Below the pieces are notes generated by a model. The model was not told the DNA's origin. It ran no database searches and saw only the letters and a list, made by a program, of their open reading frames with translations. From JBBQNY01 sp038255255 (GTDB lineage Bacteria; Pseudomonadota; Gammaproteobacteria; Xanthomonadales; Ahniellaceae), in NCBI GenBank assembly GCA_038255255.1, contig JBBSLL010000010.1, positions 10,484-74,483 of the forward strand: 64,000 nucleotides of DNA, written 5' to 3'. Numbering within the stretch: position 1 is the first letter of the stretch; every line of letters starts with the position of its first letter. This document shows, in pieces, positions 52,601 to 60,286 of the stretch. The position numbers and the translations under genes are program-made.

Positions 52601-55600
52601 CCAGCTTCGCGGTGACGGGTGCGCCGTTGACCTTCGAAGGCAACACGACCACATCCGGAACGCTTTCGCTTTCCTGTCAGGTGGGGCCAGGGGCAGTCAC
52701 GGCTCGCTTGACGTGTACAGAGACTCGGGGAATTGCTGCCGAACCCGTGCCGGTATTTTTCGACGTTACCTGCCCCGCAGCGCCAACGGCGCCGACGATC
52801 ACCATCACCGGGGGCGACGCGCAGTCCGGTCCGCCGAACACGACCGCGCCCCAGCCACTCGCGGCCCAGTACCGCGATGGCGCGGGCAATCCGGTGTCGG
52901 GACAACAGCTTCTCGTCGAGATCACGAGCGGCAATGCCCAGGTTCGAGGCCGTCCGAGCGGAACCGCCAGCACGGCAATCGTGGTGGCCACCGACAGCAT
53001 GGGCCAGATCCTTGTCGACATCCTGTTCGGTGCCACGCCCGGCGCGGTAACAGGGTTCATTTCCGAGTTCCGCCCCGTCGGCCAGAACGGACCGCAGGGT
53101 CTTCCGGCGCCTGCGGCACCTGCGCCGTTCACTGCGACCATCACGGCGGCGCCGTCGACGCTGACCATCACGGGCGGCAACAACCAGAGCGCGCCGCCGA
53201 ACACGACGCTGCCTGATCCATTGAGTGTGCGATTGCTCAATGGCGCCGGCGCCCCGGTCAACGGTGCATCGGTGTTCTATACCGTCACCGGTGGCGACGC
53301 GACGTTCTCCAACGGCCAGACCACGTTCGTCACCAGCACGAACGCCACAGGCGACGCGTCGGCCACGCTGACTTTCGGTCCGTCGCAAGGTCCGGTGACC
53401 GTCACAGTGGGCGCGGACGGCCAGACCGTCACGTTCAACGAAACCATCGTGGCGCCGGCGCCCGGAACCATCTCCATCGTTTCCGGCAACAACCAGTCCG
53501 GCGCGCCAGGCACGGACAGCGCGCCACTGCGCGTGCAACTCACGCCCATCCGCGCATCGGAACCCGTGACTTTCAGAGTGCTGAGCGGATCGGGAGCCCT
53601 GCTCAATGCAAACGGAAATGCGTCCAGCCAGGTGATCGTCACCACGGATCCGGACGGCACCGCATCGGTGGTGTTCCGTTACGGCAACTCGCCGGGCCCA
53701 GTGAGGATCGAAGCGTCTGCGCAAGGTTTCGGAAGTATCGTCTTCGATCTCGCGGTGCTGGGGCAGCCTCCGAACGACGTGTTCCGCATTGTCAGCGGCA
53801 ATGGCCAGAGCGGAGCCCCGGGTACCCAGAGCCAACCCCTGGTGGTCGAGTTGCTGCGCAACGGTTCGCCCGCGGCCGGCGAGACGATCAACTGGTTCGT
53901 GCGCAGCGGCGACGCACAGGTCGAGAACTTCGCGACCACGATCGGCAGCGACGGCCGATCGTCCAACCGCATCACGTTCGGTCAAACGTTGGGACCGATC
54001 GTGCTTGAAGCCCGAACCGGCGACGGCTTGGGTTCCGTGCAGTTCAACCTGACAACGGTCGCACCCTCATCCCTGGATATTCGCCTCCTCAGTGGCGGAG
54101 GCCAGTCCGGGCCGGTCAACTCGCCATTCGACTCGCCGCTGGTATTCGAAGTGTCCAACGCGCAGGGACAGCCGCAGTCGAATGTGCTGGTGTCGTTCGC
54201 GGTGACGCGAGGCTCGGCAACGCTCAACGTGAACTCGGCGACGACCGATGTTGCGGGCAGGGTGAGCGTCGGCGGTCGTTACGGACCCAATGCGGGTCCG
54301 ATCGACGTGCGCGCCAGCATCGGCAGCGGGACCGCCGAGCGGAGCGCCATCGCGACCCTGACTTCGTTTGCGCCAGGGTTGAACATCGTCAGCGGCAACA
54401 ACCAGAGCGGCCCGGTGGGTACAGCCCTGCCCGCTCCTCTCGTTGTCGAAGTCACTCGTCCTGCCGGCTTCACAGGCAGCCTCGCCGGATTCGTACTGCG
54501 CTGGACGGTGATCGAAGGCGGCGGCACAGTCGTCAACGCAACAACGACAACCGATGCGGCGGGCCGCGCCACCAACGCCCTGACTCTGGGCGCCCAGCCC
54601 GGTGCCAATCGAGTTCGCGTCGATGCGGACGGAGGTGGCAGCGTCACGTTCATGGCGACAGCGGGCGCGGCTGCGGCTGCGACTGTCCGCCTTGAAATCG
54701 TCTCCGGCAACAACCAGGACGTCGCGACGAATACCGACTCGCTGCCGCTGGTGGTGCGCGTCGTGGATGTGTCGACAGGAGCCCCACGTCCGAATTCGTG
54801 CGTGGCTTTCAGCTCGCCGACCCCAGGCGTGACGCTGTCGCTCTCCCAGGTGGGCTCGGACGCCAACGGACTCGCGCAGGTGATCGCCCGGCTCAACGAT
54901 GTCGGCCCGGCGATCGTCACGGCGCAAGGCTGCACGAGCGGTGCCGTCGGCCAGGTGGTCTTTGCGTTGAATGGGGCGATCGAGAACACATTGGGCCTCG
55001 ATCCGAACGACCGTACGTTCGGAATCGCGCAAGCGTTCGACAATGCGTGCTTCGCATTGCGGAGCCTGTTGTCGAGCGGTGCGACCCTCAATGCCGGCCA
55101 GACGGACCTGCTCGCGCGGTGCGACGATTTCGAATTCAACTCGGGCGGCAATCCCGACGAGGTCATCGAGGCGCTCGAGCAGATTCTGGGCGATGAAGCC
55201 GAGGCCCAGAACAACGCGGCATTCAACGTGGCAGCCGCGCAGTTCGACAATCTCAAGGCGCGCATTGCCGCGCTCCGCAGTGGCACCAACGGGAGCAGCT
55301 TCGGCGGACTTGCGCTGCAGGGCGGCAACGGGAGCGTGCCGCTGTCGTTCGCGTCTACAGTGCTCAACGCCACCGAAACGGCAGCCGCCCCGGCCGAGGT
55401 CGGCTCCGACTTCGATCGCTGGGGCTTCTTCGCCACCGGGACCATTGGCGACGGCGACCGCGATCCGGAGGGAGGCAGTTCCGGATTCGATTTCGAGACG
55501 CGCGGCCTCACGGCTGGCGTCGATTACCGCTACAGCGATTCGCTCATCGTCGGTGCTGCGCTCGGCTACGCGAGCAACGACACGCAGATCGGTGCCAACC

Positions 55601-56301
55601 GCGGCGAACTCGAAACCACGGGCTGGAGCATCTCGGGCTATTCGACGTTCTACAAGGGCGACTCCTGGTATGCCGATGGCGTGCTGACTTACGGCAGCAA
55701 CCAGTACGACATCCGCCGCAATATCGCCTTCAGTCTGGCGACGCCCGGTGGCACGCCCTCCGCGGTAAACCAGGTCAACACGGCGTCGCCCGATGGCTCC
55801 CAGTTCAGTGCGTCGTTCACCGGCGGCCGTGACTTCCAGCGCGGTGCGTGGAGCGTTGGTCCCTACGCCCGCTGGCAGTACACAACGGTCGACTTCGAGG
55901 GGTACACCGAGACCGTGTCGAATCCCGGAACGCCGGGGCAAGGCCTGACACTTACCGTGAATGACCGGGAGGTCAAGTCCATGCAGGGCGTGCTCGGTGG
56001 CAAGGCAAGCTTCACCATGAGCACGGCGTGGGGCATCCTGATTCCGCACTTCCAGTTCGAGTACGTCCGGGAGTTCAAGGACGATCCGGATGCCCTGACG
56101 TCCACGCTGGTGTTCGATCCGACCGGCACCCAGATCGCGGTGTCGGGATCGGAAATCGATCAGAGCTTCATGAATCTCGGGCTCGGCCTCTCCGCGGTCT
56201 TTACCAACGGGCGGTCCGCATTCCTCTACTACGAAAAGCTGCTTGGCCAGCAAGGGACCAGCAAGGACAGCATTGCCATCGGTATTCGTATCGAGTTCTG
56301 A
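49642..56301 (+). CDS. Giant type V autotransporter with about fifteen Ig-like repeats
   Basis: A 2,219-residue surface protein. A long signal peptide (about 47 residues, cleavage after AIASA) leads into a passenger of roughly fifteen ~100-residue Big-1/invasin-like domains, each opening with a variant of IVSGNNQSGxPGT..PLVV. Between repeats 8 and 9 (about residues 933-1050) lies a different domain with four Cys. After repeat 15 a linker with two Cys (FDNACFALR and LARCDDFEF) precedes a C-terminal beta-barrel (about 1915-2219; RGLTAGVDYRYSDSLIVGAALGY, ending SIAIGIRIEF). ATG 49642 follows GGGGAAAGGG. The upstream in-frame extension is antisense to the caspase gene and rejected. Likely an adhesin. 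Confidence 0.92.
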   Translation: MFFRSSVVSTRPLVRDCPITKWKRLLALARNVLLAVVLVAVPAIASAGLNTINIISGNGQAGATGTILPDPLTVEYRNSAGALIPGGSVIFTVTAGDAALDKFGSTQRFITTDGAGRAMVSAHLGNTPGPVTVEVTDFSSSAPAIFNLTATAPNNSISVISGDNQQASVGQPFEQPLIVELRDGQGMLPIGVRVTFEITRGSATFDNGQFSFSATTGKVGRAAASLVAGDQQGQVSIRIRADGYTDAAAGAFVSNFGANPSVSFTDGEFQDTSVNTPFPMPLVATVDDGVPRSADKGGTAGTTGTIPDVPVTFTVLTGNAVFSANGQSSITVNSDAGGQASVFVDATSPEGDVVIEATADTFRPDRTQGLRIVGADGTIQVQGGDGQALAPGDTTLKPLVAMVQDSAAQPVAGVTVSYRVLDLGLTPPVGITVEPASGVSGSDGLVDFVVSTTAKTANGDYRIEAAALGYSPAYFSLRVSDKAGFVSFDITRGNNQSGPTNKALPVPFEVQALDTGKGSIPIRNVVVTFDVSSGSASIQGGSGKPVQTFQVLTDANGFARAMVTPEDPGGPFQVTASANIFNTDFVEVFDGSGIPAAPPTLTIVSGDGQSGQPNTILASPIVAEFRDSAGAPIVKGVVHFRINSGDALLQPVGGSNPSSLVQVTTDSLGRAAVEMVLGATPGPVQAEAGGDPDFVVNAPFGATIVAAPPTLTIVSGDAQSGLPNSTSANPLVAEYRDGNGNVVPGHRLVVEITSGNALVQERPSGSPATSIVVFTDGSGQVLADILFGPTPGAVTGRVVDPAPVGQNGTQGVFGLAAPAPFTATITAAPSTLTITGGNNQSAPPNTTLPDPLSVRLLDGAGAPVNGASVFYTVTAGDAAFSNGQTTFVTSTNATGDAAATLTFGPAQGPVTVTANADGQSVTFNLTSVVPNVAPTITYNPPAGSAFALSADGASAFGNITATPSGGSGSGSLATTTVGNCSFATNSASFAVTGAPLTFEGNTTTSGTLSLSCQVGPGAVTARLTCTETRGIAAEPVPVFFDVTCPAAPTAPTITITGGDAQSGPPNTTAPQPLAAQYRDGAGNPVSGQQLLVEITSGNAQVRGRPSGTASTAIVVATDSMGQILVDILFGATPGAVTGFISEFRPVGQNGPQGLPAPAAPAPFTATITAAPSTLTITGGNNQSAPPNTTLPDPLSVRLLNGAGAPVNGASVFYTVTGGDATFSNGQTTFVTSTNATGDASATLTFGPSQGPVTVTVGADGQTVTFNETIVAPAPGTISIVSGNNQSGAPGTDSAPLRVQLTPIRASEPVTFRVLSGSGALLNANGNASSQVIVTTDPDGTASVVFRYGNSPGPVRIEASAQGFGSIVFDLAVLGQPPNDVFRIVSGNGQSGAPGTQSQPLVVELLRNGSPAAGETINWFVRSGDAQVENFATTIGSDGRSSNRITFGQTLGPIVLEARTGDGLGSVQFNLTTVAPSSLDIRLLSGGGQSGPVNSPFDSPLVFEVSNAQGQPQSNVLVSFAVTRGSATLNVNSATTDVAGRVSVGGRYGPNAGPIDVRASIGSGTAERSAIATLTSFAPGLNIVSGNNQSGPVGTALPAPLVVEVTRPAGFTGSLAGFVLRWTVIEGGGTVVNATTTTDAAGRATNALTLGAQPGANRVRVDADGGGSVTFMATAGAAAAATVRLEIVSGNNQDVATNTDSLPLVVRVVDVSTGAPRPNSCVAFSSPTPGVTLSLSQVGSDANGLAQVIARLNDVGPAIVTAQGCTSGAVGQVVFALNGAIENTLGLDPNDRTFGIAQAFDNACFALRSLLSSGATLNAGQTDLLARCDDFEFNSGGNPDEVIEALEQILGDEAEAQNNAAFNVAAAQFDNLKARIAALRSGTNGSSFGGLALQGGNGSVPLSFASTVLNATETAAAPAEVGSDFDRWGFFATGTIGDGDRDPEGGSSGFDFETRGLTAGVDYRYSDSLIVGAALGYASNDTQIGANRGELETTGWSISGYSTFYKGDSWYADGVLTYGSNQYDIRRNIAFSLATPGGTPSAVNQVNTASPDGSQFSASFTGGRDFQRGAWSVGPYARWQYTTVDFEGYTETVSNPGTPGQGLTLTVNDREVKSMQGVLGGKASFTMSTAWGILIPHFQFEYVREFKDDPDALTSTLVFDPTGTQIAVSGSEIDQSFMNLGLGLSAVFTNGRSAFLYYEKLLGQQGTSKDSIAIGIRIEF
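51765..53460 (+). repeat. Tandem 1,026-nt duplication inside the autotransporter gene
   Basis: Bases 51765-52434 recur at 52791-53460 with a constant offset of 1,026 nt (342 codons, in frame). The second halves (52100-52434 and 53126-53460) are nearly identical; for example 3 differences in the 60 bases from 52201. Each copy encodes an Ig-domain pair (repeats 7-8 and 9-10). The Cys-rich insert lies between the copies. Confidence 0.85.
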
Positions 56302-56414
56302 GTCCTGGACCGGAGGGGAATCAGGTGAGCGAAGTTCGGCAGGACGGGCTTCATGGGGACGCCGCGCAGCGTGACGGGCTTCGCAACGGTTCATCGGCGC
56401 GGTACTCTGCGCCG

Positions 56415-57122
56415 ATGACGATGATCGAGTTCGGTCACTACAGTCACGTTGGCTTGCGGCGCGAGCACAACGAGGACACGTATCACGCCGACGCGGAGGC
56501 CGGGCTGTGGCTCGTCGCCGACGGGATGGGCGGGCACGAAAACGGCGAAATCGCCAGCGCCCTGGCTCGGGATGTCATTGTCCGCGAGGTACGCGGTGGA
56601 GCCAGTCTGTCGGATGCCATCCGGCAAGCCGACGAAGAGATCATCCAGCACTCCCGGAAGCGGGCCCAGGCCCTGCCGATGGGCACCACCATTGCAGCCC
56701 TGCGCATGCACGGCGACGACTACGAGGTGGGCTGGGTTGGAGATAGCCGTGCGTATCTCTGGAACGGCAGCTTCAAGCAGATTTCACAGGACCATTCTTA
56801 CGTGCGGGAACTGGTGGAGCAGGGAGCGATCAGCGCAGAGCAGGCGCGTACGCATCCGCACCGCAATGTCGTTACGCAGGCCCTGGGTGTGACGGACCCC
56901 GCCTCTCTCCGGGTGGAGACCATTTCGGGAAAACTGGAACCAGGTTGGCAGATCCTGTTGTGCAGCGATGGTTTGACCGAGGAAGTCGGTGACCAGGAAA
57001 TCGCCGACGTCCTTGCTCGGAAGGACTACTCCGCACAGGAAGCAGTCGATCACCTCATCGTTGCCGCGCTCGACGGCGGCGGCTCCGACAACGTCACCGT
57101 GATCCTGCTTCGTCGCAAGTAG
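56415..57122 (+). CDS. PP2C-family serine/threonine phosphatase (Stp/PrpC-like)
   Basis: A 235-residue metal-dependent phosphatase. Motifs: RREHNEDTYHAD, WLVADGMGGHENGEIAS, MGTTIAALR, VGWVGDSRAYLW, LLCSDGLTEEV and GGSDNVTVILL hold the Mg2+/Mn2+-binding Asp residues. PrpC/Stp enzymes reverse PknB-type kinase phosphorylation. The PknB-like kinase gene lies convergent, 99 nt away. ATG 56415 (MTMIEFG) is the likely start; ATG 56421 is an alternative. It is 113 nt after the autotransporter stop. Confidence 0.94.
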   Translation: MTMIEFGHYSHVGLRREHNEDTYHADAEAGLWLVADGMGGHENGEIASALARDVIVREVRGGASLSDAIRQADEEIIQHSRKRAQALPMGTTIAALRMHGDDYEVGWVGDSRAYLWNGSFKQISQDHSYVRELVEQGAISAEQARTHPHRNVVTQALGVTDPASLRVETISGKLEPGWQILLCSDGLTEEVGDQEIADVLARKDYSAQEAVDHLIVAALDGGGSDNVTVILLRRK

Positions 57123-57144
57123 GCAAACCGCACGGGGGCTGTCC

Positions 57145-57208
57145 TGTAGAGCCGAGCTGCGCTCGGCTGACGCCCTGAAGATGCAGCCGAGCACAGCTCG
57201 GCTCTACA
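57145..57208. repeat. GTAG-type REP dimer between convergent phosphatase and kinase genes
   Basis: Two hairpins in inverted orientation, each beginning GTAGAGCCGAGC from its outer end: stem AGCCGAGC/GCTCGGCT with loops TGC (57158-57160) and ACA (57193-57195). The whole 64-nt unit is palindromic. It resembles the SMAG (GTAG) repetitive palindromes of Stenotrophomonas that REP-associated tyrosine transposases mobilise. It may also terminate both convergent transcripts. Confidence 0.75.
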
Positions 57209-57221
57209 AACGCGTTACCGT

Positions 57222-58721
57222 CTAGTATCCCGCCGCCCGGTTCGAATCTTCGAGCAGCTGCTTGAGACTCGCATCGTCCGGCTGCGCCTTGAGTCCTTCC
57301 TCTGCGAGGATCGCGCTGCCCGCATAGAGCCCGCGATCGAAAGTGGCCTTGGCCTTGCTTTCGTAGAAGTCGGCTACCTGGCTCAACCCCGCCTTGGCTT
57401 CCTCGTTGTCGGGGTCCGCGGCGAGCACCATCTTAAACAGATCGGTCGCGCAGTCCCCTTCCGGTTCGTTGAGGCGCCGGCCGTTTTCGACCAGTCCGAT
57501 CTTGACGTATTCCTGCGCGCGGGCGATCAGGGTCGCCGCGTCAGCGCCGGCCGGCAACGGAGTGACGAAACCTGATCCAGGCATGGCCCGATCGGGTGAC
57601 GGAACCCCGGTGTCGGCGGTGTCGCCCTCCTCAGCACTCCCCTCTGACACCTCCGCGACGGTGGCATCGCTCGCAGAAGGCGTGGCCTTGTCCTCGCGCA
57701 GGAACACGAATGCAGCGGCAATGGCAAACAGGATCGACGTTCCAGCGATGAGTACCGTCTTCAGCGGTATACGCCGACGCTCGAGGCCGTCGTCGTAGTC
57801 CACCTTCCTGTCCGGCGCGGGCCGGGCTGGCGGTACTGGCGTCTGCGGTTGTGGCTGGGCCGTCGCGCGGGATCGCCCGGAACCCGGTCGGCGATCGCGC
57901 ATGTCGCGTGCCTGGGGCGCAGTCGAAACGAGCTTGTCGAGCGCGACGATGAAAGCCTCGCCATTGGCATAGCGCTGGTTGGCGTCCTTGGCCATGGACG
58001 AGTCGATGATGGGTTGCAGCCAACGCAGCGGTTCGGGCAATTGCGGCAGGGGATGCGTCACGTGCATCAGCGCGATGGTGAACGGATCCGCTGCTTCGTA
58101 GGGAGCCCGCTGCGCGAGGCATTCGAACATCACCGCGCCGAGCGCATACAGGTCCGAGCGGCCATCGACCTTCTCGGCGCGTGCCTGCTCGGGACTCATG
58201 TAATGCGGCGTGCCGATCGACGAGCCGATCTGCGTCGCCATGGTCTTCGAATCCATCGACTTGGCAATGCCGAAATCGGCCAGGACGGCGGAGTTGTCGC
58301 TCCGGAAAAGGATGTTGCCGGGCTTGACGTCGCGATGCACGAATCCCTTGTCGTGCGCGAAGTGCAGGCCTGCGGCGATGTCGCGAACGAGTTCCAGCAC
58401 CTCGTAGACCTGCATGCCCCGGTTCATGCGTTCGCGCAATGTGCCGCCGGGGATGTACTCGGCGGCGAGGTAGTAGAGGTTTTCGTGGCGACCGATGTCG
58501 AAGACGGTCACCAGATTCGGATGGCTGAGTCTCGCCGTGATGCGGCCTTCCTTGAGGAAGCGATCAGCGAATTCCTGGTTGGCCGCGAGCGCGGGCGCCA
58601 TCACCTTCAAGGCAACTTCACGGTCCAGCGATTCCTGCACCGCCAGGTAGACCGACGCCATGCCACCGACGCCCAGCGGCTGCAACACGCGGTAACCGGG
58701 GATGTTCACAGTGTCCGTCAT
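57222..58721 (-). CDS. PknB-like transmembrane serine/threonine protein kinase
   Basis: A 499-residue kinase. The Hanks-type domain (about residues 8-270) has LGVGGMASVYLA, the Lys in VALKVM, FVHRDVKPGNILF, LADFGIAKS and GTPHYMSPEQAR, so it should be active. A Pro/Arg-rich linker is followed by one membrane helix (TVLIAGTSILFAIAAAFVFL, about 345-365) and a periplasmic Ala/Asp/Glu-rich part whose end looks TPR-like (ATFDRGLYAGSAILAEEGL). It would sense the envelope and phosphorylate cytoplasmic targets. ATG 58721 fits the domain start; ATG 58766 is possible. It pairs with the PP2C phosphatase across the REP dimer. Confidence 0.93.
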   Translation of the reverse strand: MTDTVNIPGYRVLQPLGVGGMASVYLAVQESLDREVALKVMAPALAANQEFADRFLKEGRITARLSHPNLVTVFDIGRHENLYYLAAEYIPGGTLRERMNRGMQVYEVLELVRDIAAGLHFAHDKGFVHRDVKPGNILFRSDNSAVLADFGIAKSMDSKTMATQIGSSIGTPHYMSPEQARAEKVDGRSDLYALGAVMFECLAQRAPYEAADPFTIALMHVTHPLPQLPEPLRWLQPIIDSSMAKDANQRYANGEAFIVALDKLVSTAPQARDMRDRRPGSGRSRATAQPQPQTPVPPARPAPDRKVDYDDGLERRRIPLKTVLIAGTSILFAIAAAFVFLREDKATPSASDATVAEVSEGSAEEGDTADTGVPSPDRAMPGSGFVTPLPAGADAATLIARAQEYVKIGLVENGRRLNEPEGDCATDLFKMVLAADPDNEEAKAGLSQVADFYESKAKATFDRGLYAGSAILAEEGLKAQPDDASLKQLLEDSNRAAGY

Positions 58722-58772
58722 GCGCAGGTCCGAACCATTCTTGTGCTTGGGCTGGTGGCGAACCATAGCAAA

Positions 58773-58800
58773 CGCATCTCCCGCTCGCACGGGAGATGCG
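58773..58800 (-). terminator. Hairpin after the multihaem cytochrome gene
   Basis: A perfect 11-bp stem (58773-58783 with 58790-58800, 6-nt loop) lies 70 nt after the cytochrome stop and just before the kinase start. The minus strand continues TTTGCT, a weak T tract. Confidence 0.45.
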
Positions 58801-58870
58801 TCAACGCGTGGGCGAAGGCCTGCCCGATCGACGAGGCGATCGCTCCGCTATGGCGGTCGCGGTGCCGCCG

Positions 58871-60184
58871 TCAGGGTGCTGCGGCGCGCACCTGCCGCAA
58901 GGAGGCGACGAATCGGCTCATGTCGTAGCCCTCATCGCGCTCAACGGTTGCATACATCGCGTCGACCCGGTCCTGCAGGGACTTCGCAGTGCCTTCGTCC
59001 AGGGCGCCCGCGTTCTGGAAAGCGACCACGACGGACTGCACCGCCATGCTCGCCTGCTCCGCGGCGGCGTAGTCGCGAAACTCGCCCGCGTCGGCATCGC
59101 GCACGAGGCTGTCCAGAATCGGGACCAGCGCGCCGGCGTCGAACGGGTGCTGTGCAACCGATGGCAGCGACGAGCGAATGCTGTCGCGCAAGGCCCGCGC
59201 GCTGCTCAACGTGGCCTGGCGGCTTCGCGTGGTGGCCTGGTGCAGTTCGCGAACCTTCGCGCGGAGTCGAGTGGCTGCAGCCTGATCGATGGACCCGAGC
59301 ACGTGCCGGTACATCACGAGGTTGGAATCATTCAAACGGACCTCACCCGGACCAAGTCCTGTGCCCTGTCGCGGCGCCCAGCGCTTGCCGGACATGGGCC
59401 TGTGGCAGGCGTGGCAATCGAACAGCACGAGCTCCGGAAAGATGCCCTGCGAACCGTGACGCTCGTCGAGCAGGATGTCGAGCAGGTTGGCCGCCGCGAC
59501 GCCCTGGCCCACTCCCCAATCACGCAAACCATTGAAGCGCCCCTTGCGCTTCTCGTAGTCCTCGTCGATTGTGTAATGCGGGTTGAGCCACGTGAACGTA
59601 TCGAGCTCGAAAGCGAGCCGCGGATGTCCCGCGCCCATGATGCGGTGCGTGATCATCCGCTCTGGCGTGCCCATATGGCAGCTCAGGCACAATTCCGCGC
59701 GTGCGACAGGATCTTCGGTCGGGTACAGACCCGCGGCGAGATTCTGCGCGTGCGAGACCTTCCGATCAGCGTGCGAGGCGATCCATTTCTCTGCGCCTCC
59801 ATGGCACGACTCGCAACCGATGCCATCGTCGACCTGGAATTTCTCCCCGCGCAGATCGGCGGAAATGTTGTCCGCGTGGCAGTCCAGGCACACCTTTGCC
59901 TGCGTCGCGTCGCCAAGGCCGAGCTTCCGCGCGATGCTCTGTCCTTCCGCGCTCGATAGCGCCTGCAGGGCCTTGGTCGCGTGAGGGTCGAACTGTTGCC
60001 ACAGCGCAAACTCGTTGCGCATGATGGTCGAATCCTTGAACGGCTTGTTGGAGCCGTGGCAAACGCCACTTGCGCAAGTCGCGACTCCGAGGTGCTTGTG
60101 CTGCTCTATGCGCTCGATGGCGGACTGCGCGCTGAGCGCGAGCGGGAGAATCAGGAGCCACGCAAACAGCAATCGCCGAAACAT
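58871..60184 (-). CDS. Periplasmic multihaem cytochrome c
   Basis: A 437-residue exported protein (signal peptide to about residue 21). Four canonical CxxCH sites are visible: CLDCH, CESCH, CLSCH and CHACH. The first Cys-rich site reads CASGVCH, a CX4CH spacing. Conserved His residues such as HMGTPERMITH and MGAGHPRLAFE could be distal haem ligands. The pattern resembles cytochrome c554/tetrahaem-like electron-transfer proteins. The last third has no haem motifs and is predicted helical. The partner enzyme is unknown. Confidence 0.88.
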   Translation of the reverse strand: MFRRLLFAWLLILPLALSAQSAIERIEQHKHLGVATCASGVCHGSNKPFKDSTIMRNEFALWQQFDPHATKALQALSSAEGQSIARKLGLGDATQAKVCLDCHADNISADLRGEKFQVDDGIGCESCHGGAEKWIASHADRKVSHAQNLAAGLYPTEDPVARAELCLSCHMGTPERMITHRIMGAGHPRLAFELDTFTWLNPHYTIDEDYEKRKGRFNGLRDWGVGQGVAAANLLDILLDERHGSQGIFPELVLFDCHACHRPMSGKRWAPRQGTGLGPGEVRLNDSNLVMYRHVLGSIDQAAATRLRAKVRELHQATTRSRQATLSSARALRDSIRSSLPSVAQHPFDAGALVPILDSLVRDADAGEFRDYAAAEQASMAVQSVVVAFQNAGALDEGTAKSLQDRVDAMYATVERDEGYDMSRFVASLRQVRAAAP

Positions 60185-60286
60185 GATGCTCGTTCTCCCC
60201 CCGGGGAATCGGGCTCAGCACGTTGCCGGTCCCCTGTGCCGGCGCCCCGATTATGCCACCGTCGACACGGCTCAGAACAATTCCGA

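Noticed and set aside
51820..56394. Long minus-strand frames (721 and 775 residues) opposite the autotransporter
   Set aside because: They mirror the repeat structure of the sense gene and have no ribosome-binding site or domain.
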